Positions 45,476 through 55,802 of a stretch of DNA of 64,000 nucleotides are shown here, one piece after another (the first letter of the stretch is position 1; each line of letters starts with the position of its first letter). The position numbers and the translations under genes were made by a program. Under the pieces are notes generated by a model that did not search any database, was not told the DNA's origin, and saw only the letters and a program-made list of their open reading frames with translations. The stretch is taken from the NCBI RefSeq assembly GCF_002964975.1, contig NZ_PSZM01000001.1, positions 359,371 through 423,370 of the forward strand. The letters are read 5' to 3'. The stretch comes from Apibacter adventoris. GTDB taxonomy: Bacteria; Bacteroidota; Bacteroidia; Flavobacteriales; Weeksellaceae.

Positions 45476-46684
45476 ATGGAAACATGTGGATCATGTAGTT
45501 CAAACAATCTTCCCCAAGGTTGTAAAAATAATGGAGCTTGCGGAACAGGGAACTGTAATAGTAAGCTTTCTGTATTTGACTGGCTATCCAACATTCATTC
45601 ACCCGAATTCAATAATCACCAACCTCAATATTTAGAAGTACGATTTAAAAATGATAGAAAAGATTTTTATATTAAAGATTCTTCATTAGCCATAAACATA
45701 GGAGACATTGTAGCCGTAGAAGCTTCTTCAGGACACGATGTAGGAGTAGTATCTTTAACAGGAGAATTAGTTAAAATTCAAATGAAAAAGAAAAAAGTAA
45801 AGTATGAAGAAATTCTAAAAATATATAGAAAAGCTACCCCTAAAGATGTCGATATTTGGCAAAATTTCAAAGCCAAAGAAAATAGAGTAATGCTAGAAGC
45901 AAGAAAAATTTCAAAAGACTTAGGGCTACAAATGAAAATTTGTGATGTTGAATATCAAGGAGACGGATCCAAAGTTACCTTATATTACACTTCTGAAGGT
46001 AGAGTTGATTTCAGGCAATTAATTAAAGAATATGCTGTAGCATTCAGATCTAAAATTGATATGCGACAAATAGGATATAGACAAGAAAGTGCAAAAGTAG
46101 GCGGTATAGGTTCTTGTGGAAGAGAACTTTGTTGTTCTACTTGGTTAACGGATTTCAGATCAGTAAATACTGCTGCAGCAAGATATCAACAATTATCCAT
46201 CAATCCTCAAAAACTGGCTGGACAATGTGGAAAACTCAAGTGTTGTTTAAATTTTGAATTAGATATTTATGTCGATGCTCTTGCTGACTTCCCTTCAAGC
46301 CAAACTATATTAGATACCGAAAAAGGAAAAGCCTTTTGTATAAAAGTTGATGTTTTTAGAAAGCAAATGTGGTTTACTTACACTGATAATTCAATATCCT
46401 GGTATCCTATAAATATTTATGATTTAAAAAAACTAATAGAGCTAAACAAAAAAGGAATTATTATTAAACCTCTGGATGAGTTATTAGAAAAAGAAATTGT
46501 GAAAGTAGATTTAATTGAAGAAAATAACTTAAATAGATTTGAAAAAAGAACGAAATCTAACAACAAAAAAAGATCTAATAACAAAACTAAATCTAAAAAA
46601 AACGAAAAATTATTAAATAATCCTGTTAATGAAAAGAAAAATTCAGGACAAAGAAAAAAAAATTCCAGAAAGAATAACCCATAA
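45476..46684 (+). CDS. ricT: PSP1/RicT-family protein
   Basis: A 402-residue cytosolic protein of the YaaT/RicT (PSP1) family. A cysteine-rich N-terminus (METCGSCSSN..GACGTGNC) is followed by the PSP1 domain (about 48-150: EVRFKNDRKDFYI, DIVAVEASSGHDVG) and two conserved cysteine motifs, GSCGRELCCSTWL (about 218-230) and GQCGKLKCCLNFEL (about 256-269), that bind an iron-sulfur cluster in the Ric complex (family knowledge). The last ~70 residues are lysine- and asparagine-rich. It heads a conserved flavobacterial block with gldH and PBP1A. Confidence 0.88.
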   Translation: METCGSCSSNNLPQGCKNNGACGTGNCNSKLSVFDWLSNIHSPEFNNHQPQYLEVRFKNDRKDFYIKDSSLAINIGDIVAVEASSGHDVGVVSLTGELVKIQMKKKKVKYEEILKIYRKATPKDVDIWQNFKAKENRVMLEARKISKDLGLQMKICDVEYQGDGSKVTLYYTSEGRVDFRQLIKEYAVAFRSKIDMRQIGYRQESAKVGGIGSCGRELCCSTWLTDFRSVNTAAARYQQLSINPQKLAGQCGKLKCCLNFELDIYVDALADFPSSQTILDTEKGKAFCIKVDVFRKQMWFTYTDNSISWYPINIYDLKKLIELNKKGIIIKPLDELLEKEIVKVDLIEENNLNRFEKRTKSNNKKRSNNKTKSKKNEKLLNNPVNEKKNSGQRKKNSRKNNP

Positions 46685-46708
46685 ATACTTTTTACGATAA
46701 CAATAAGT

Positions 46709-47164
46709 ATGAAAAGATCACTTATTTTTTATTTAACACTTATAGGATTACTTTGTATACAATGCAATAATCATATAGAATATTCCGATATCATCAATGT
46801 AAAAAATTCATGGAATAAAAAAGATACTTTGAATTTTACATTTAAAGTACAAAATTCCGAAAACAAAAAAAATATAAATTTTATTGTAAGAAATAATAAT
46901 GATTACCCGTTTAGTAACATATATTTATTTGTAAAACTAAAACAAGGAAAAAATATTGTTACAGTGGATACCCTAAATTATTTTTTGGCAGACAACAGTG
47001 GGAAATGGTTAGGCACAGGAGTAGGTTCTGTAAAAGAAATTAATCTACGATATAAAAAAGAATTTAATTTCCCTAAAAATGGGCTGTATACACTTTATAT
47101 AGTTCAAGGAATGCGAAAAGATACTTTAAAAGGAATTGAAGATTTTGGAGTAAATATTGAATAA
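46709..47164 (+). CDS. gldH: Gliding motility lipoprotein GldH
   Basis: A 151-residue lipoprotein. The signal peptide ends in a lipobox (LLCIQC, cysteine at about 19). The rest is a beta-sandwich-like domain with NDYPFSNIYLFVKLK (about 70-84), DNSGKWLGTGVGSVKE (about 100-115) and YIVQGMRKDTLKGIEDFGV. GldH is required for gliding in Flavobacterium; here it may belong to the type IX secretion/gliding apparatus or be a relic. Position between ricT and PBP1A is the standard one. Confidence 0.87.
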   Translation: MKRSLIFYLTLIGLLCIQCNNHIEYSDIINVKNSWNKKDTLNFTFKVQNSENKKNINFIVRNNNDYPFSNIYLFVKLKQGKNIVTVDTLNYFLADNSGKWLGTGVGSVKEINLRYKKEFNFPKNGLYTLYIVQGMRKDTLKGIEDFGVNIE

Positions 47165-47182
47165 CAAACCATATAAAAAATT

Positions 47183-49573
47183 ATGGAATCAACAAATAAA
47201 AAGAAAATCAACACTAGCAATACAATAAAAAAAACTTCTAAAAAAAGTTTTATAAAAAAATGCCTCTTATGGTTCTGGGGAATATTTTTTGCCGGACTCC
47301 TTGCTTTTATATTGTTATTTGTACTAACAATTTATGGTTTTTTTGGTGAAATGCCTGACGTTAGAGATTTAGAAAATCCTGAAATTTTTGTAGCTTCAGA
47401 AATTATCTCTTCTGATGGAGTAGTCTTACAAAAATTTGAAAAAGAAAAAAGAATACCTGTAGAATATAAAGATCTGCCTCAAGCATTAGTATATGCATTA
47501 ATGGCTAAAGAAGATGAACGTTTTCGTGAACATTCAGGCGTAGACAAAAAAGCTCTTTTCAGAGCTGTTGTATTTGGTGGTAAGAGAGGAGGCGGAAGTA
47601 CATTAACCCAACAGTTAGCAAAATTATTATTTACTCAAAAAGATGATGATGATGGCAATTTTGCCTACAAGGGTGTTTCCAAAAATAAAATTGGACGTGT
47701 TTTCCAAAAAATTAAAGAAATTATAATTGCCGTACAACTTGAAAAACTTTATACCAAAGACGAAATTATCACTCTATATCTTAATAAATTTGACTTCCTA
47801 TTTAGTGCTAATGGAATCGCTACAGCATCTAAAGTATACTTTAATAAAGATACCAAAAATTTAAATCTATCAGAGTGTGCAACCTTAGTAGCTATGCTTG
47901 AAAACCCTAGACTTAATAATCCAAAAATTAATCCAGAAAATGCACAAAAAAGAAGAGATATTGTTCTAAAATTGATGACAGAACAAGGTTATATAACACA
48001 AGAAGAATATGCTTCAATAAAAGAAACCCCTGTAAAATTGGACTATAGACCGGTAAAAGAAATAGGCGAGGGATATTCTGCCTATTTTAAATATGCTCTT
48101 AAAAAAGAAGTTAATGATATATTAAGTGACTATGAAAAACAAACCGGTAAAAAATACAATTTATATAGAGATGGTTTAAAAATTTATGTCACACTAGATT
48201 CTAAAATGCAAAAATATGCAGAAGAAGCCATTGAAAAACATGTAAAATATCTTCAAAACATATTTTTTAAAGAACAAAAAGGAAGAAAATATGCACCTTT
48301 TTATACATATGCAGATCAAAAAGATCGGCCTATAGAAGAAGTATATAATAACCTTATGAAAAGCGCAATGCGTAGAACAGGAAGATACAAAAATTTAAAA
48401 GCTAAAGGTCTATCAGAAGAAGATATTATAAAGGAATTTAAAAAACCTATAGAATTACAAATATTTACATGGAAAGGAGATAGAGATACTATAATGTCTC
48501 CTTGGGATTCTATAAGATATCATAAACATATAGTACAGGCAGGTCTTATGGCTATAGAGCCTAATACCGGAAATATAAAAGCATGGATAGGAGGAATAAA
48601 CTGGAAACATTTCCAATATGACCATGTAAAACAAGCACAAAGGCAAGTAGGTTCTACATTTAAACCTTTTGTATATGCTACTGCCATAAAGACTTTAAAC
48701 TATACACCATGTACACAAATATCCAATGCCACTTATTCCAATAAAAGTTGGACCGTTTACGGTAAAGGGGGAAATCCTGATTTACGACATGCTTTAGCAT
48801 ATTCGCAAAATGCAGTTACAGCACGGCTTATTAATGCAACCGGAGCCGATGCCGTTATTCAAATGGCTAAAGATCTAGGTGTTGAAAGCCGAATACCTAG
48901 AAATAACACAATTGCTTTAGGTTCTGCAGATTTAACAATATATGAAATGGTAGGAGCTTATAGTACATTTGCTAATTATGGTAACTATATAAAACCTGAA
49001 ATGATTTGGAGAATAGAAGATAACAATGGAAAAGTAATTAAAGAATATCAGCCTCAAATCCGAGAGGTTATGAATGAAATTTATGCCTATACCATGATAG
49101 ATCTTATGAAAGGAGTAGTAGATTTTGGTACAGGGAAAAGATTACGAGGTATGGGTATTAAAGCTGAAATAGCCGGAAAAACCGGAACTACCAATAAAAA
49201 TGCAGATGGTTGGTTTATCGGTATAGCCCCTAAACTTGCAACAGGAGTTTGGGTAGGTTGGGAAGACAGATATGCACACTTCGCTTCAACTTCTATAGGA
49301 CAAGGTTCTAGTATGGCTCTTCCTATTTGGGCATACTTTATGCAAAAAGTATATGCTGATAAAAAACTTGGTATTTCTCAAGAAGATAAATTTATTAAAC
49401 CGGAAACTATGGGTGCAAATTTTGGTTGTGATGATTTGGCTTCCTATGGCGCTTATGACGGAGGATATTCCTCGTCGCAAAATTATGATATTGAAGAAAG
49501 CGTTGACAACACACCTAAGGAAACTATTAATTCGCAATTAAAGAAAAAAGATACAATCAATTTTGACAATTAA
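47183..49573 (+). CDS. Penicillin-binding protein 1A (transglycosylase/transpeptidase)
   Basis: A 796-residue class A PBP that polymerises and cross-links peptidoglycan. TM anchor at about 29-55. The glycosyltransferase domain (about 85-260) has KEDERFREHSGVD and GGSTLTQQLAK. The transpeptidase domain (about 420-760) has the catalytic serine in QVGSTFKPF, the SxN motif in SQNAVTAR and KTG in AGKTGTTNKN. The end is a D/S/Y-rich tail. Directly after gldH (18 bp), followed by a strong terminator. Confidence 0.95.
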   Translation: MESTNKKKINTSNTIKKTSKKSFIKKCLLWFWGIFFAGLLAFILLFVLTIYGFFGEMPDVRDLENPEIFVASEIISSDGVVLQKFEKEKRIPVEYKDLPQALVYALMAKEDERFREHSGVDKKALFRAVVFGGKRGGGSTLTQQLAKLLFTQKDDDDGNFAYKGVSKNKIGRVFQKIKEIIIAVQLEKLYTKDEIITLYLNKFDFLFSANGIATASKVYFNKDTKNLNLSECATLVAMLENPRLNNPKINPENAQKRRDIVLKLMTEQGYITQEEYASIKETPVKLDYRPVKEIGEGYSAYFKYALKKEVNDILSDYEKQTGKKYNLYRDGLKIYVTLDSKMQKYAEEAIEKHVKYLQNIFFKEQKGRKYAPFYTYADQKDRPIEEVYNNLMKSAMRRTGRYKNLKAKGLSEEDIIKEFKKPIELQIFTWKGDRDTIMSPWDSIRYHKHIVQAGLMAIEPNTGNIKAWIGGINWKHFQYDHVKQAQRQVGSTFKPFVYATAIKTLNYTPCTQISNATYSNKSWTVYGKGGNPDLRHALAYSQNAVTARLINATGADAVIQMAKDLGVESRIPRNNTIALGSADLTIYEMVGAYSTFANYGNYIKPEMIWRIEDNNGKVIKEYQPQIREVMNEIYAYTMIDLMKGVVDFGTGKRLRGMGIKAEIAGKTGTTNKNADGWFIGIAPKLATGVWVGWEDRYAHFASTSIGQGSSMALPIWAYFMQKVYADKKLGISQEDKFIKPETMGANFGCDDLASYGAYDGGYSSSQNYDIEESVDNTPKETINSQLKKKDTINFDN

Positions 49574-49576
49574 ATT

Positions 49577-49606
49577 AAAAAGGAAAGTTTAAACTTTCCT
49601 TTTTTT
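49577..49606 (+). terminator. Terminator after PBP1A
   Basis: aaaaaggaaagttt and aaactttccttttt form a perfect 14-bp palindrome (49577-49604) followed by more T. It ends about 9 nt before the next start codon. Confidence 0.85.
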
Positions 49607-49614
49607 ATAAAAAA

Positions 49615-50367
49615 ATGAAAAAGTTTTTTATTTTTTTTCTTTCAACTTTTTTACTATCTAATTGTTCCAGTATTTTATATAGTGGGAATCAAAATCAATT
49701 TTATTTTAAGAAAAAAAACTACACATGGAAAGCATTCCAGACTAAAGATTATATTGCCTATTATCAAACTAACTCTATTGTTGAAAAAAACTTATTATCA
49801 ACTGAAAAAAAAATTACAAAAGGAATTTATAAAGCTAAAGAATTTACCGGCATACAAAATATAAAAACTCCAATTTATTATTTTATTGTAAATGATAAAA
49901 ATGATTTTAAAAAACTGACCGGGCTCAATCATACCGCTATTTCCTATTCAAAAAGCAATACAATTATAGAAAGCTATTTTCTTATAGGAGAATCACATGA
50001 AGTAGTCCATTTATTGTCTAATCAAAATTGGGGCAATACACATTCATGGATTTCCGAAGGTTTTTCAGTTTATTCTGATAAGATTTGGAACAATCAGGAT
50101 ATAGATATACTATGTCATCAACTATTAAAAAAAAACCAACTCATTCCTTTAAAAAAATTATTTAAAAACAATAAATTCAATACATTTAATTCACAAATTT
50201 GTTATCCACAATCTGGATCTCTGATAAAATACTTAATAACAGTTTACGGTTGGGATAAATTTTTAGAATTTTGGCGAAAAACTGATATTTATAAAGTATA
50301 TCATATTAATGCAAATGCGCTTGAAAATCAATGGATTGAATATTTAAAGACACTACATAAAAGTTAA
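49615..50367 (+). CDS. Putative gluzincin-type metalloprotease lipoprotein
   Basis: A 250-residue protein with a signal peptide and lipobox (LLSNCSS, cysteine at 17). The middle has HEVVHLLS (about 129-136) and, 18 residues after the second histidine, the glutamate of WISEGFSVY, the HExxH...E arrangement of gluzincin metallopeptidases (peptidase MA-like). An N-terminal part (25-120) resembles the ligand-binding half of such proteins. Substrate unknown. It begins 9 nt after a terminator, so it must have its own promoter or depend on read-through. Confidence 0.65.
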   Translation: MKKFFIFFLSTFLLSNCSSILYSGNQNQFYFKKKNYTWKAFQTKDYIAYYQTNSIVEKNLLSTEKKITKGIYKAKEFTGIQNIKTPIYYFIVNDKNDFKKLTGLNHTAISYSKSNTIIESYFLIGESHEVVHLLSNQNWGNTHSWISEGFSVYSDKIWNNQDIDILCHQLLKKNQLIPLKKLFKNNKFNTFNSQICYPQSGSLIKYLITVYGWDKFLEFWRKTDIYKVYHINANALENQWIEYLKTLHKS

Positions 50368-50434
50368 AATAACAAACATCGAAACAATTTAATCTAAAAA
50401 TATGTAACTTGCAGCATTTCTTAATGCTATATAA

Positions 50435-51112
50435 ATGGTACCTCTTATCACATCTGCAATTTTATTAGGTATATTTCTTAGTCTTATCTTAATAGGACCC
50501 GTATTTTTTTTATTACTAGAAACCAGTTTAACTAAAGGGGTTAAACCTGCCATAGCATTAGAAGTAGGGGTAATTTCTGCAGATCTGTTATGTATCATTA
50601 TTTCACATAGAGGTAGTAAAGGCCTTTTAGATTTTATTGATGCTCATCCATCTCTATATATGATTGCCGGGTTTATTATTTTTATTTACGGATTATATAG
50701 TATTTTATCAAGAGGTAATTTACACCTAAAAGGGGGAACTAATATTGTTACTACAAATTACTTCAAAACCTTTATGAATGGTTTTATACTTAATTTGGTA
50801 AATATAGGTGTTATTGTTTTTTGGCTTACAACTGTAGTTTTAATATCTGCACAATATCCTAAACAATCTGATTTCTATTTATACATGTCATGCTTAATTA
50901 TAACAATGATTGGTGTAGATCTCCTTAAAATATTTCTGGCAAATAAATTCCAAAACAAATTAACAGATCAGATTGTGTATAGAATAAAAAAAATAGTTGG
51001 AATTGCTTTACTTATTTTTGGAATTATACTTTTTGGTAAAAGCTTTATTAAAACTAATTCTGAAAATCCTTTTGAATTAATAGAAAACAATAATCCTAAT
51101 CATAAAAAATAA
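50435..51112 (+). CDS. LysE-family translocator
   Basis: A 225-residue inner-membrane exporter with about six TM segments. The N-terminus (ILLGIFLSLILIGPVFFLLLE) and TSLTKGVKPAIALEVGVISADLL match the RhtB/LysE family, which exports amino acids or related molecules. The substrate cannot be inferred. The C-terminal tail is polar. Single gene between a metalloprotease-like lipoprotein and a TonB-dependent receptor. Confidence 0.85.
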   Translation: MVPLITSAILLGIFLSLILIGPVFFLLLETSLTKGVKPAIALEVGVISADLLCIIISHRGSKGLLDFIDAHPSLYMIAGFIIFIYGLYSILSRGNLHLKGGTNIVTTNYFKTFMNGFILNLVNIGVIVFWLTTVVLISAQYPKQSDFYLYMSCLIITMIGVDLLKIFLANKFQNKLTDQIVYRIKKIVGIALLIFGIILFGKSFIKTNSENPFELIENNNPNHKK

Positions 51113-51195
51113 ATACTTAAATAAACCAAAATATATTTATGATTAAACCTTCTTTCCTTTAGTCTGTCTGATTTATAAATCTAATTTGATTCATA

Positions 51196-53658
51196 ATGAG
51201 AAATTCACAGCTTAAGTTTAGATATATTATATTATTTTTTTTATTCGCACCCACTCTTTTGTTTTCTCAAAAAATAAAAGTAACTGGTATAGTAACCCAG
51301 TCAGGCAACGGTACCCCTATTCCCTATTCCAGTGTAAGCCTAACAAATACAAATAATGAAACTTTAGTATTTGGGCAACTCACAGATAATAAAGGCAAAT
51401 TTACTCTTGAAGTACCTCCGGGAGAGTATAATATAACTGTAGATCAAGCAGGTTATGAATCATATTTTGATCAAAAAAATCTCCTTGTAAATACTTTTTT
51501 AGGCAAATTAAGTATGGAACCTTCGGGAAATGTAAAAGACATAGATGCTATAGTAATTCAAGGTACAAAGCCCATATATAAAGTAGAATTAGATAAAAAA
51601 GTATATGATGTCTCTCAGGATTTAACAGCAAAAACAGGTACTCTTTCAGATGTTATGCAAAATGTACCTTCAGTAAGTGTAGATGTTGAAGGAACCGTAA
51701 GCCTAAGAGGAAATGAAAATGTAAAAATTCTTATAGATGGCAAGCCCTCTGCAATGTTAGGAATTAATGATACTGCAGAAGCTTTAAAATCAATATCTGC
51801 AGCTATGGTAGATAAAATTGAAGTGGTAACCAATGCTTCTGCTCGTTATGAAGCTTCTGGAACCGCAGGAATTATCAATATAATTACAAAAAAAAATGTA
51901 AAAAAAGGACTTACAGGTAATTTTCAAGTCTTAGGAGGTACCCCTCAACTATATGGAACAAATGTAAATTTAGGTTATGGAAAAGAAAAATGGAACTGGT
52001 TTGCAAATGCAGGTTTCAGATATGGAAAAAATAACGGAAATGTAAAAAATCAATATACCGGATATGACACAAATGGTTTGCAAGATGAATACTCTGAACA
52101 AAATTCTAAAAGAAATAGAGAAAGAACTTCATTTAATGCTAATACTGGGTTTAATTTTGATTTTGACAAAAATAACTCTTTATCAACTTCTATAGGATAT
52201 AAGTACAACATTAGCAATTACCTAAGTACAACATATTATAACAATACATATTTTCCTTCACTATTACAAACCTTTTCTGAAAGAAAAGAAAGACAAAATA
52301 GAAATAACTATGGTATAGATGGAAATCTTAACTTTACTCATAAATTTTCTAAAAAAAATAACACATTAACTGTTGATGGTACGTTTAATTACAGTGTAGA
52401 TGATTCTGATTCTAATATTTTTGATAAAAAACTAGGTAAAAATAAAAACAATAACACTCAAACCGGATTTATGTTAAAATCTGATTATGTTTTACCATTC
52501 AAAGAAGGCTCTCAGTTAGAAGCAGGAGTAAGAACGGACTTTTCCAAAATTAAAACCGATTTTTCCTTAGATGAACTAACATCGGGAAATACTCATTGGA
52601 TTAACAATCCAGAATATACTGATAAAACCAACTATGAAGAAAATATACTTTCTGCCTATCTGCAATATGGAAATAAATGGGGAAACTTTTCATTTTTAGC
52701 AGGTTTAAGAGAAGAAACTTCATTTATAATTGTACAATCAGAAAAATCTCAGTCCGACACTCACAAAAATTATACTGACTTATTTCCTACTCTTCATTTA
52801 AATTATGATGTTACTGAAAAAAGTCAGATACAATTAAGCTATAGTAGGAGGATAAATCGTCCTAAAAGCAGAATGTTAGTTTCTTATAAAAATCTTTCTG
52901 ATGATAAAAATACCTTTTCAGGTAACCCTGATTTAGACCCTTCATATACTAATTCATTTGAATTGGGATATAACATTCAATATCGGGTATGGGGAATTAC
53001 ACCTTCCATATATTATCAAAGAACAGAAGACCCTTTTCAAAAAGTTACAATTTCTGATCCATTAGGAAATTTAAACACGAGTCCAATAAATCTAGGGCAT
53101 GAAAACCGATATGGTGGAGAACTATCTTATACAATTAATCCTTATAAATGGTGGAGAATTTTTGGAGATGTCAACCTTTTTCAATATAAAAACTATGGTA
53201 GCCATACGTTCCAAAAATTAGACCCGATTACACAAACCTCTACCTCAATTACCGAAAACCTTAACAAAAGTGGATTTACCTGGCAAACACGTCTAAATAT
53301 GACTGTGAAATTCCCTGAAAATTTCAATTTCCAATTACAAGGTAATTATATGGCTCCAAATAAATCCGGACAAAATAAAAATAAAGAAACGTTTGGTATG
53401 GATTTAGGCTTAAGTAAAGATATTTTAAAAGGACAAGGTACTATTCTTTTTAATGTACAAGATGTTTTTAAATCTAGAAAAAGAAAAACAGATACTTGGG
53501 GCGCAGATTTTTATCGCTACTCTGAAATGCAATGGAGACCTAGACAGTTTACTATTTCTTTTACTTATAGGATAAATAAGGAAAATGCTAAAAAAGGAAA
53601 AAAGAACCGACAAGAAAATAGTATAGGAAATTCTTTAGATGATGATATGGGAATGTAA
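51196..53658 (+). CDS. TonB-dependent receptor, outer-membrane beta-barrel family
   Basis: An 820-residue outer-membrane receptor. Signal peptide 1-25 (LLFSQ); a carboxypeptidase-regulatory-like domain (about 27-110, KVTGIVTQSGNGTPIPYSSV); a plug domain (about 130-230, with DVMQNVPSVSVDVEG and IKILIDGKPSAM-like VKILIDGKPSAML, then IEVVTNASARYEASGTAGI); and a C-terminal barrel (about 240-820). This is the OMP_b-brl_3 type, not SusC, and has no SusD neighbour. Substrate unknown. Followed by a terminator. Confidence 0.88.
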   Translation: MRNSQLKFRYIILFFLFAPTLLFSQKIKVTGIVTQSGNGTPIPYSSVSLTNTNNETLVFGQLTDNKGKFTLEVPPGEYNITVDQAGYESYFDQKNLLVNTFLGKLSMEPSGNVKDIDAIVIQGTKPIYKVELDKKVYDVSQDLTAKTGTLSDVMQNVPSVSVDVEGTVSLRGNENVKILIDGKPSAMLGINDTAEALKSISAAMVDKIEVVTNASARYEASGTAGIINIITKKNVKKGLTGNFQVLGGTPQLYGTNVNLGYGKEKWNWFANAGFRYGKNNGNVKNQYTGYDTNGLQDEYSEQNSKRNRERTSFNANTGFNFDFDKNNSLSTSIGYKYNISNYLSTTYYNNTYFPSLLQTFSERKERQNRNNYGIDGNLNFTHKFSKKNNTLTVDGTFNYSVDDSDSNIFDKKLGKNKNNNTQTGFMLKSDYVLPFKEGSQLEAGVRTDFSKIKTDFSLDELTSGNTHWINNPEYTDKTNYEENILSAYLQYGNKWGNFSFLAGLREETSFIIVQSEKSQSDTHKNYTDLFPTLHLNYDVTEKSQIQLSYSRRINRPKSRMLVSYKNLSDDKNTFSGNPDLDPSYTNSFELGYNIQYRVWGITPSIYYQRTEDPFQKVTISDPLGNLNTSPINLGHENRYGGELSYTINPYKWWRIFGDVNLFQYKNYGSHTFQKLDPITQTSTSITENLNKSGFTWQTRLNMTVKFPENFNFQLQGNYMAPNKSGQNKNKETFGMDLGLSKDILKGQGTILFNVQDVFKSRKRKTDTWGADFYRYSEMQWRPRQFTISFTYRINKENAKKGKKNRQENSIGNSLDDDMGM

Positions 53659-53679
53659 CTATTATATAAAATTAAGATG

Positions 53680-53716
53680 AAAAAAAAGGACATTAAAGTT
53701 ATAATATCCTTTTTTC
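53680..53716 (+). terminator. Terminator after the TonB-dependent receptor gene
   Basis: aaaaaaagga (53681-53690) pairs with tcctttttt (53707-53715); the stem continues past one mismatch with atta/taat. It lies 23 nt after the stop codon. Confidence 0.7.
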
Positions 53717-53945
53717 TTTTTATTAAAATACTCTATTAATTATAAAACCTAGAAAATTAAACGTTGAGATTCATTTCTAGCATTTTTAATCAATTAAATT
53801 TATATTATTAAGAAATAATAATTTTTATAAAGTTTAAAGTATCCATATTTCCAAACAACAAAATAATATATCTATTTTGTAATTTCCTAAAAAACCTTAT
53901 TCGGAATATTAAAAATATATTTAATTTGCATAAAAAAATAATTCA

Positions 53946-55799
53946 TTGATGAAAAATATTTTCTTAGTTTTTATTTTATTAACAAACACATTCATATTTT
54001 CACAGCAAAATGCCTATTATCAACAAAAGGTCGAATATAAAATGAATATTGATGTAGATGTCAAAAACTATCAATATAAAGGAAATCAAACAATTGTATA
54101 TACGAATAATTCTCCCGATACATTAAAAGTTTTTTATTTTCATTTGTATTGGAATGCTTTTCAGCCAAATTCTATGATGGATCAAAAATTACAGACTTTA
54201 GGAAAAAAAGCAGACTCCCGTATGATAACAAATAATGGAGAATCTCGGATTCATTTATTAAAAGATAATGAAATAGGATATCAGAAAATACTATCATTAA
54301 AACAAGAAGATGTTCCATTAAAATATACTGAAGAAGAAACAATTTTAAAGGTAGAATTAGCTAAACCTATCTTACCAAATACGCAAACTACTTTTGAAAT
54401 GACCTGGGAAGCACAGGTTCCAATACAAATAAGAAGAAGTGGTAGAAATAATTCAGAAGGAATTGATCTGACTATGACCCAGTGGTATCCTAAAGTTGCA
54501 GAATATGACTATGAAGGGTGGCATACCTTTGATTACATAGCTCGAGAATTTCAGGGAGTTTTTGGTAATTTTGATGTAAAAATTAATATTGACAAAAATT
54601 ATATTTTAGGTGCTGGAGGTGTTTTGCAAAATCCTGACGATGTCAAAGGATACACCCCTATAGCTAAGCCTAAAATAAAAAATAAAAAGATATTATGGCA
54701 TTTTAAAGCAGAAAATATACATGATTTTGCTTGGGCTGCTGATCCTGATTATACTGTAGATAGTATAAAAGTACCTGAAGGTCCCTTAGTATACCTAGTT
54801 TATCAAAAATCTGAAAATACAAAATATTGGGAAGATGCAAAACCTAAAATTGTTGAGTATTACCAAATCATGAAAGAAAATTTCGGTGCATATCCTTATC
54901 CTGTATATTCTTTTATACAAGGAGGAGATGGGGGAATGGAATATGGAATGTGTTCTATGATATTAGGAAATTCTAATTCTTTACAAAATCTTTGTGGATT
55001 GATGTTTCATGAAGGTTCTCATTCGTGGTTTCAACAAATTATTGCCTCCAACGAGAGCATGCGTGCTTGGATGGATGAAGGATTTACTTCTTATGCCGAA
55101 AATTTAGTTATGTCAAAAATATTTCCTGAAAGTGTAAAAAATCTTCCGAACCCTCACTATAAAACCGTAAATACGTATATTAATTTTACCAAATCCGGAC
55201 AAGAAGAAGCCATGGGACTATTAGCCGATCATTTCAAAACCAATAGAGCATATTCTGTTGCTGCTTATATAAAAGGGGAGTTATTTTTAATACAGTTAGG
55301 ATATATCGTAGGAGAACAAAACTTATCCAAAATAATGAAAGAATATTTTGAAACCTGGAAATTTAAACATCCTACAGATCGAGACTTTATTCATATAGCT
55401 CAAAAAGTATCTCAAATGGATCTTAAATGGTACTGGAATTATATGACTACTACTACTCGTCAAATTGACTATGCAATTAAAGCTGTTACCCCTTACGAAG
55501 AAAATTCTACACAAATCACACTAGAAAATCTGGGAGATTTCCCAATGCCGGTAGATCTATATGTTTCTTATACAGATGGAACTCAAGAGATTTATACAAT
55601 ACCCTTGAACATGATGCATAATACGAAAAAACAAGAATTTTCGATTCCAATGAAACTTCTTCCCTATTGGAAATGGACTCAAAAAGAATATACTTTTAAT
55701 ATTCCTTTTTCAATGGATAAAATTAAATCTATGATGATTGATGCCACTCAAAGATTAGGTGATGTAAATTATCAAAATAATATATATCCTAAAAAATAA
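53946..55799 (+). CDS. M1-family (gluzincin) aminopeptidase-like protein
   Basis: A 617-residue secreted metallopeptidase. Signal peptide 1-20 (FIFSQQN). M1 N-terminal beta domain about 25-230, catalytic domain about 240-460 with zinc motif HEGSH in MFHEGSHSWFQQI (about 356-368) and glutamate in WMDEGFTSYAENL (about 377-389). QGGDGGMEYGMCS (about 323-335) stands in place of the usual GAMEN exopeptidase motif. A C-terminal beta domain ends the protein. It probably degrades peptides in the periplasm. coaX follows 3 bp later. Confidence 0.88.
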   Translation: MMKNIFLVFILLTNTFIFSQQNAYYQQKVEYKMNIDVDVKNYQYKGNQTIVYTNNSPDTLKVFYFHLYWNAFQPNSMMDQKLQTLGKKADSRMITNNGESRIHLLKDNEIGYQKILSLKQEDVPLKYTEEETILKVELAKPILPNTQTTFEMTWEAQVPIQIRRSGRNNSEGIDLTMTQWYPKVAEYDYEGWHTFDYIAREFQGVFGNFDVKINIDKNYILGAGGVLQNPDDVKGYTPIAKPKIKNKKILWHFKAENIHDFAWAADPDYTVDSIKVPEGPLVYLVYQKSENTKYWEDAKPKIVEYYQIMKENFGAYPYPVYSFIQGGDGGMEYGMCSMILGNSNSLQNLCGLMFHEGSHSWFQQIIASNESMRAWMDEGFTSYAENLVMSKIFPESVKNLPNPHYKTVNTYINFTKSGQEEAMGLLADHFKTNRAYSVAAYIKGELFLIQLGYIVGEQNLSKIMKEYFETWKFKHPTDRDFIHIAQKVSQMDLKWYWNYMTTTTRQIDYAIKAVTPYEENSTQITLENLGDFPMPVDLYVSYTDGTQEIYTIPLNMMHNTKKQEFSIPMKLLPYWKWTQKEYTFNIPFSMDKIKSMMIDATQRLGDVNYQNNIYPKK

Positions 55800-55802
55800 A
55801 AT

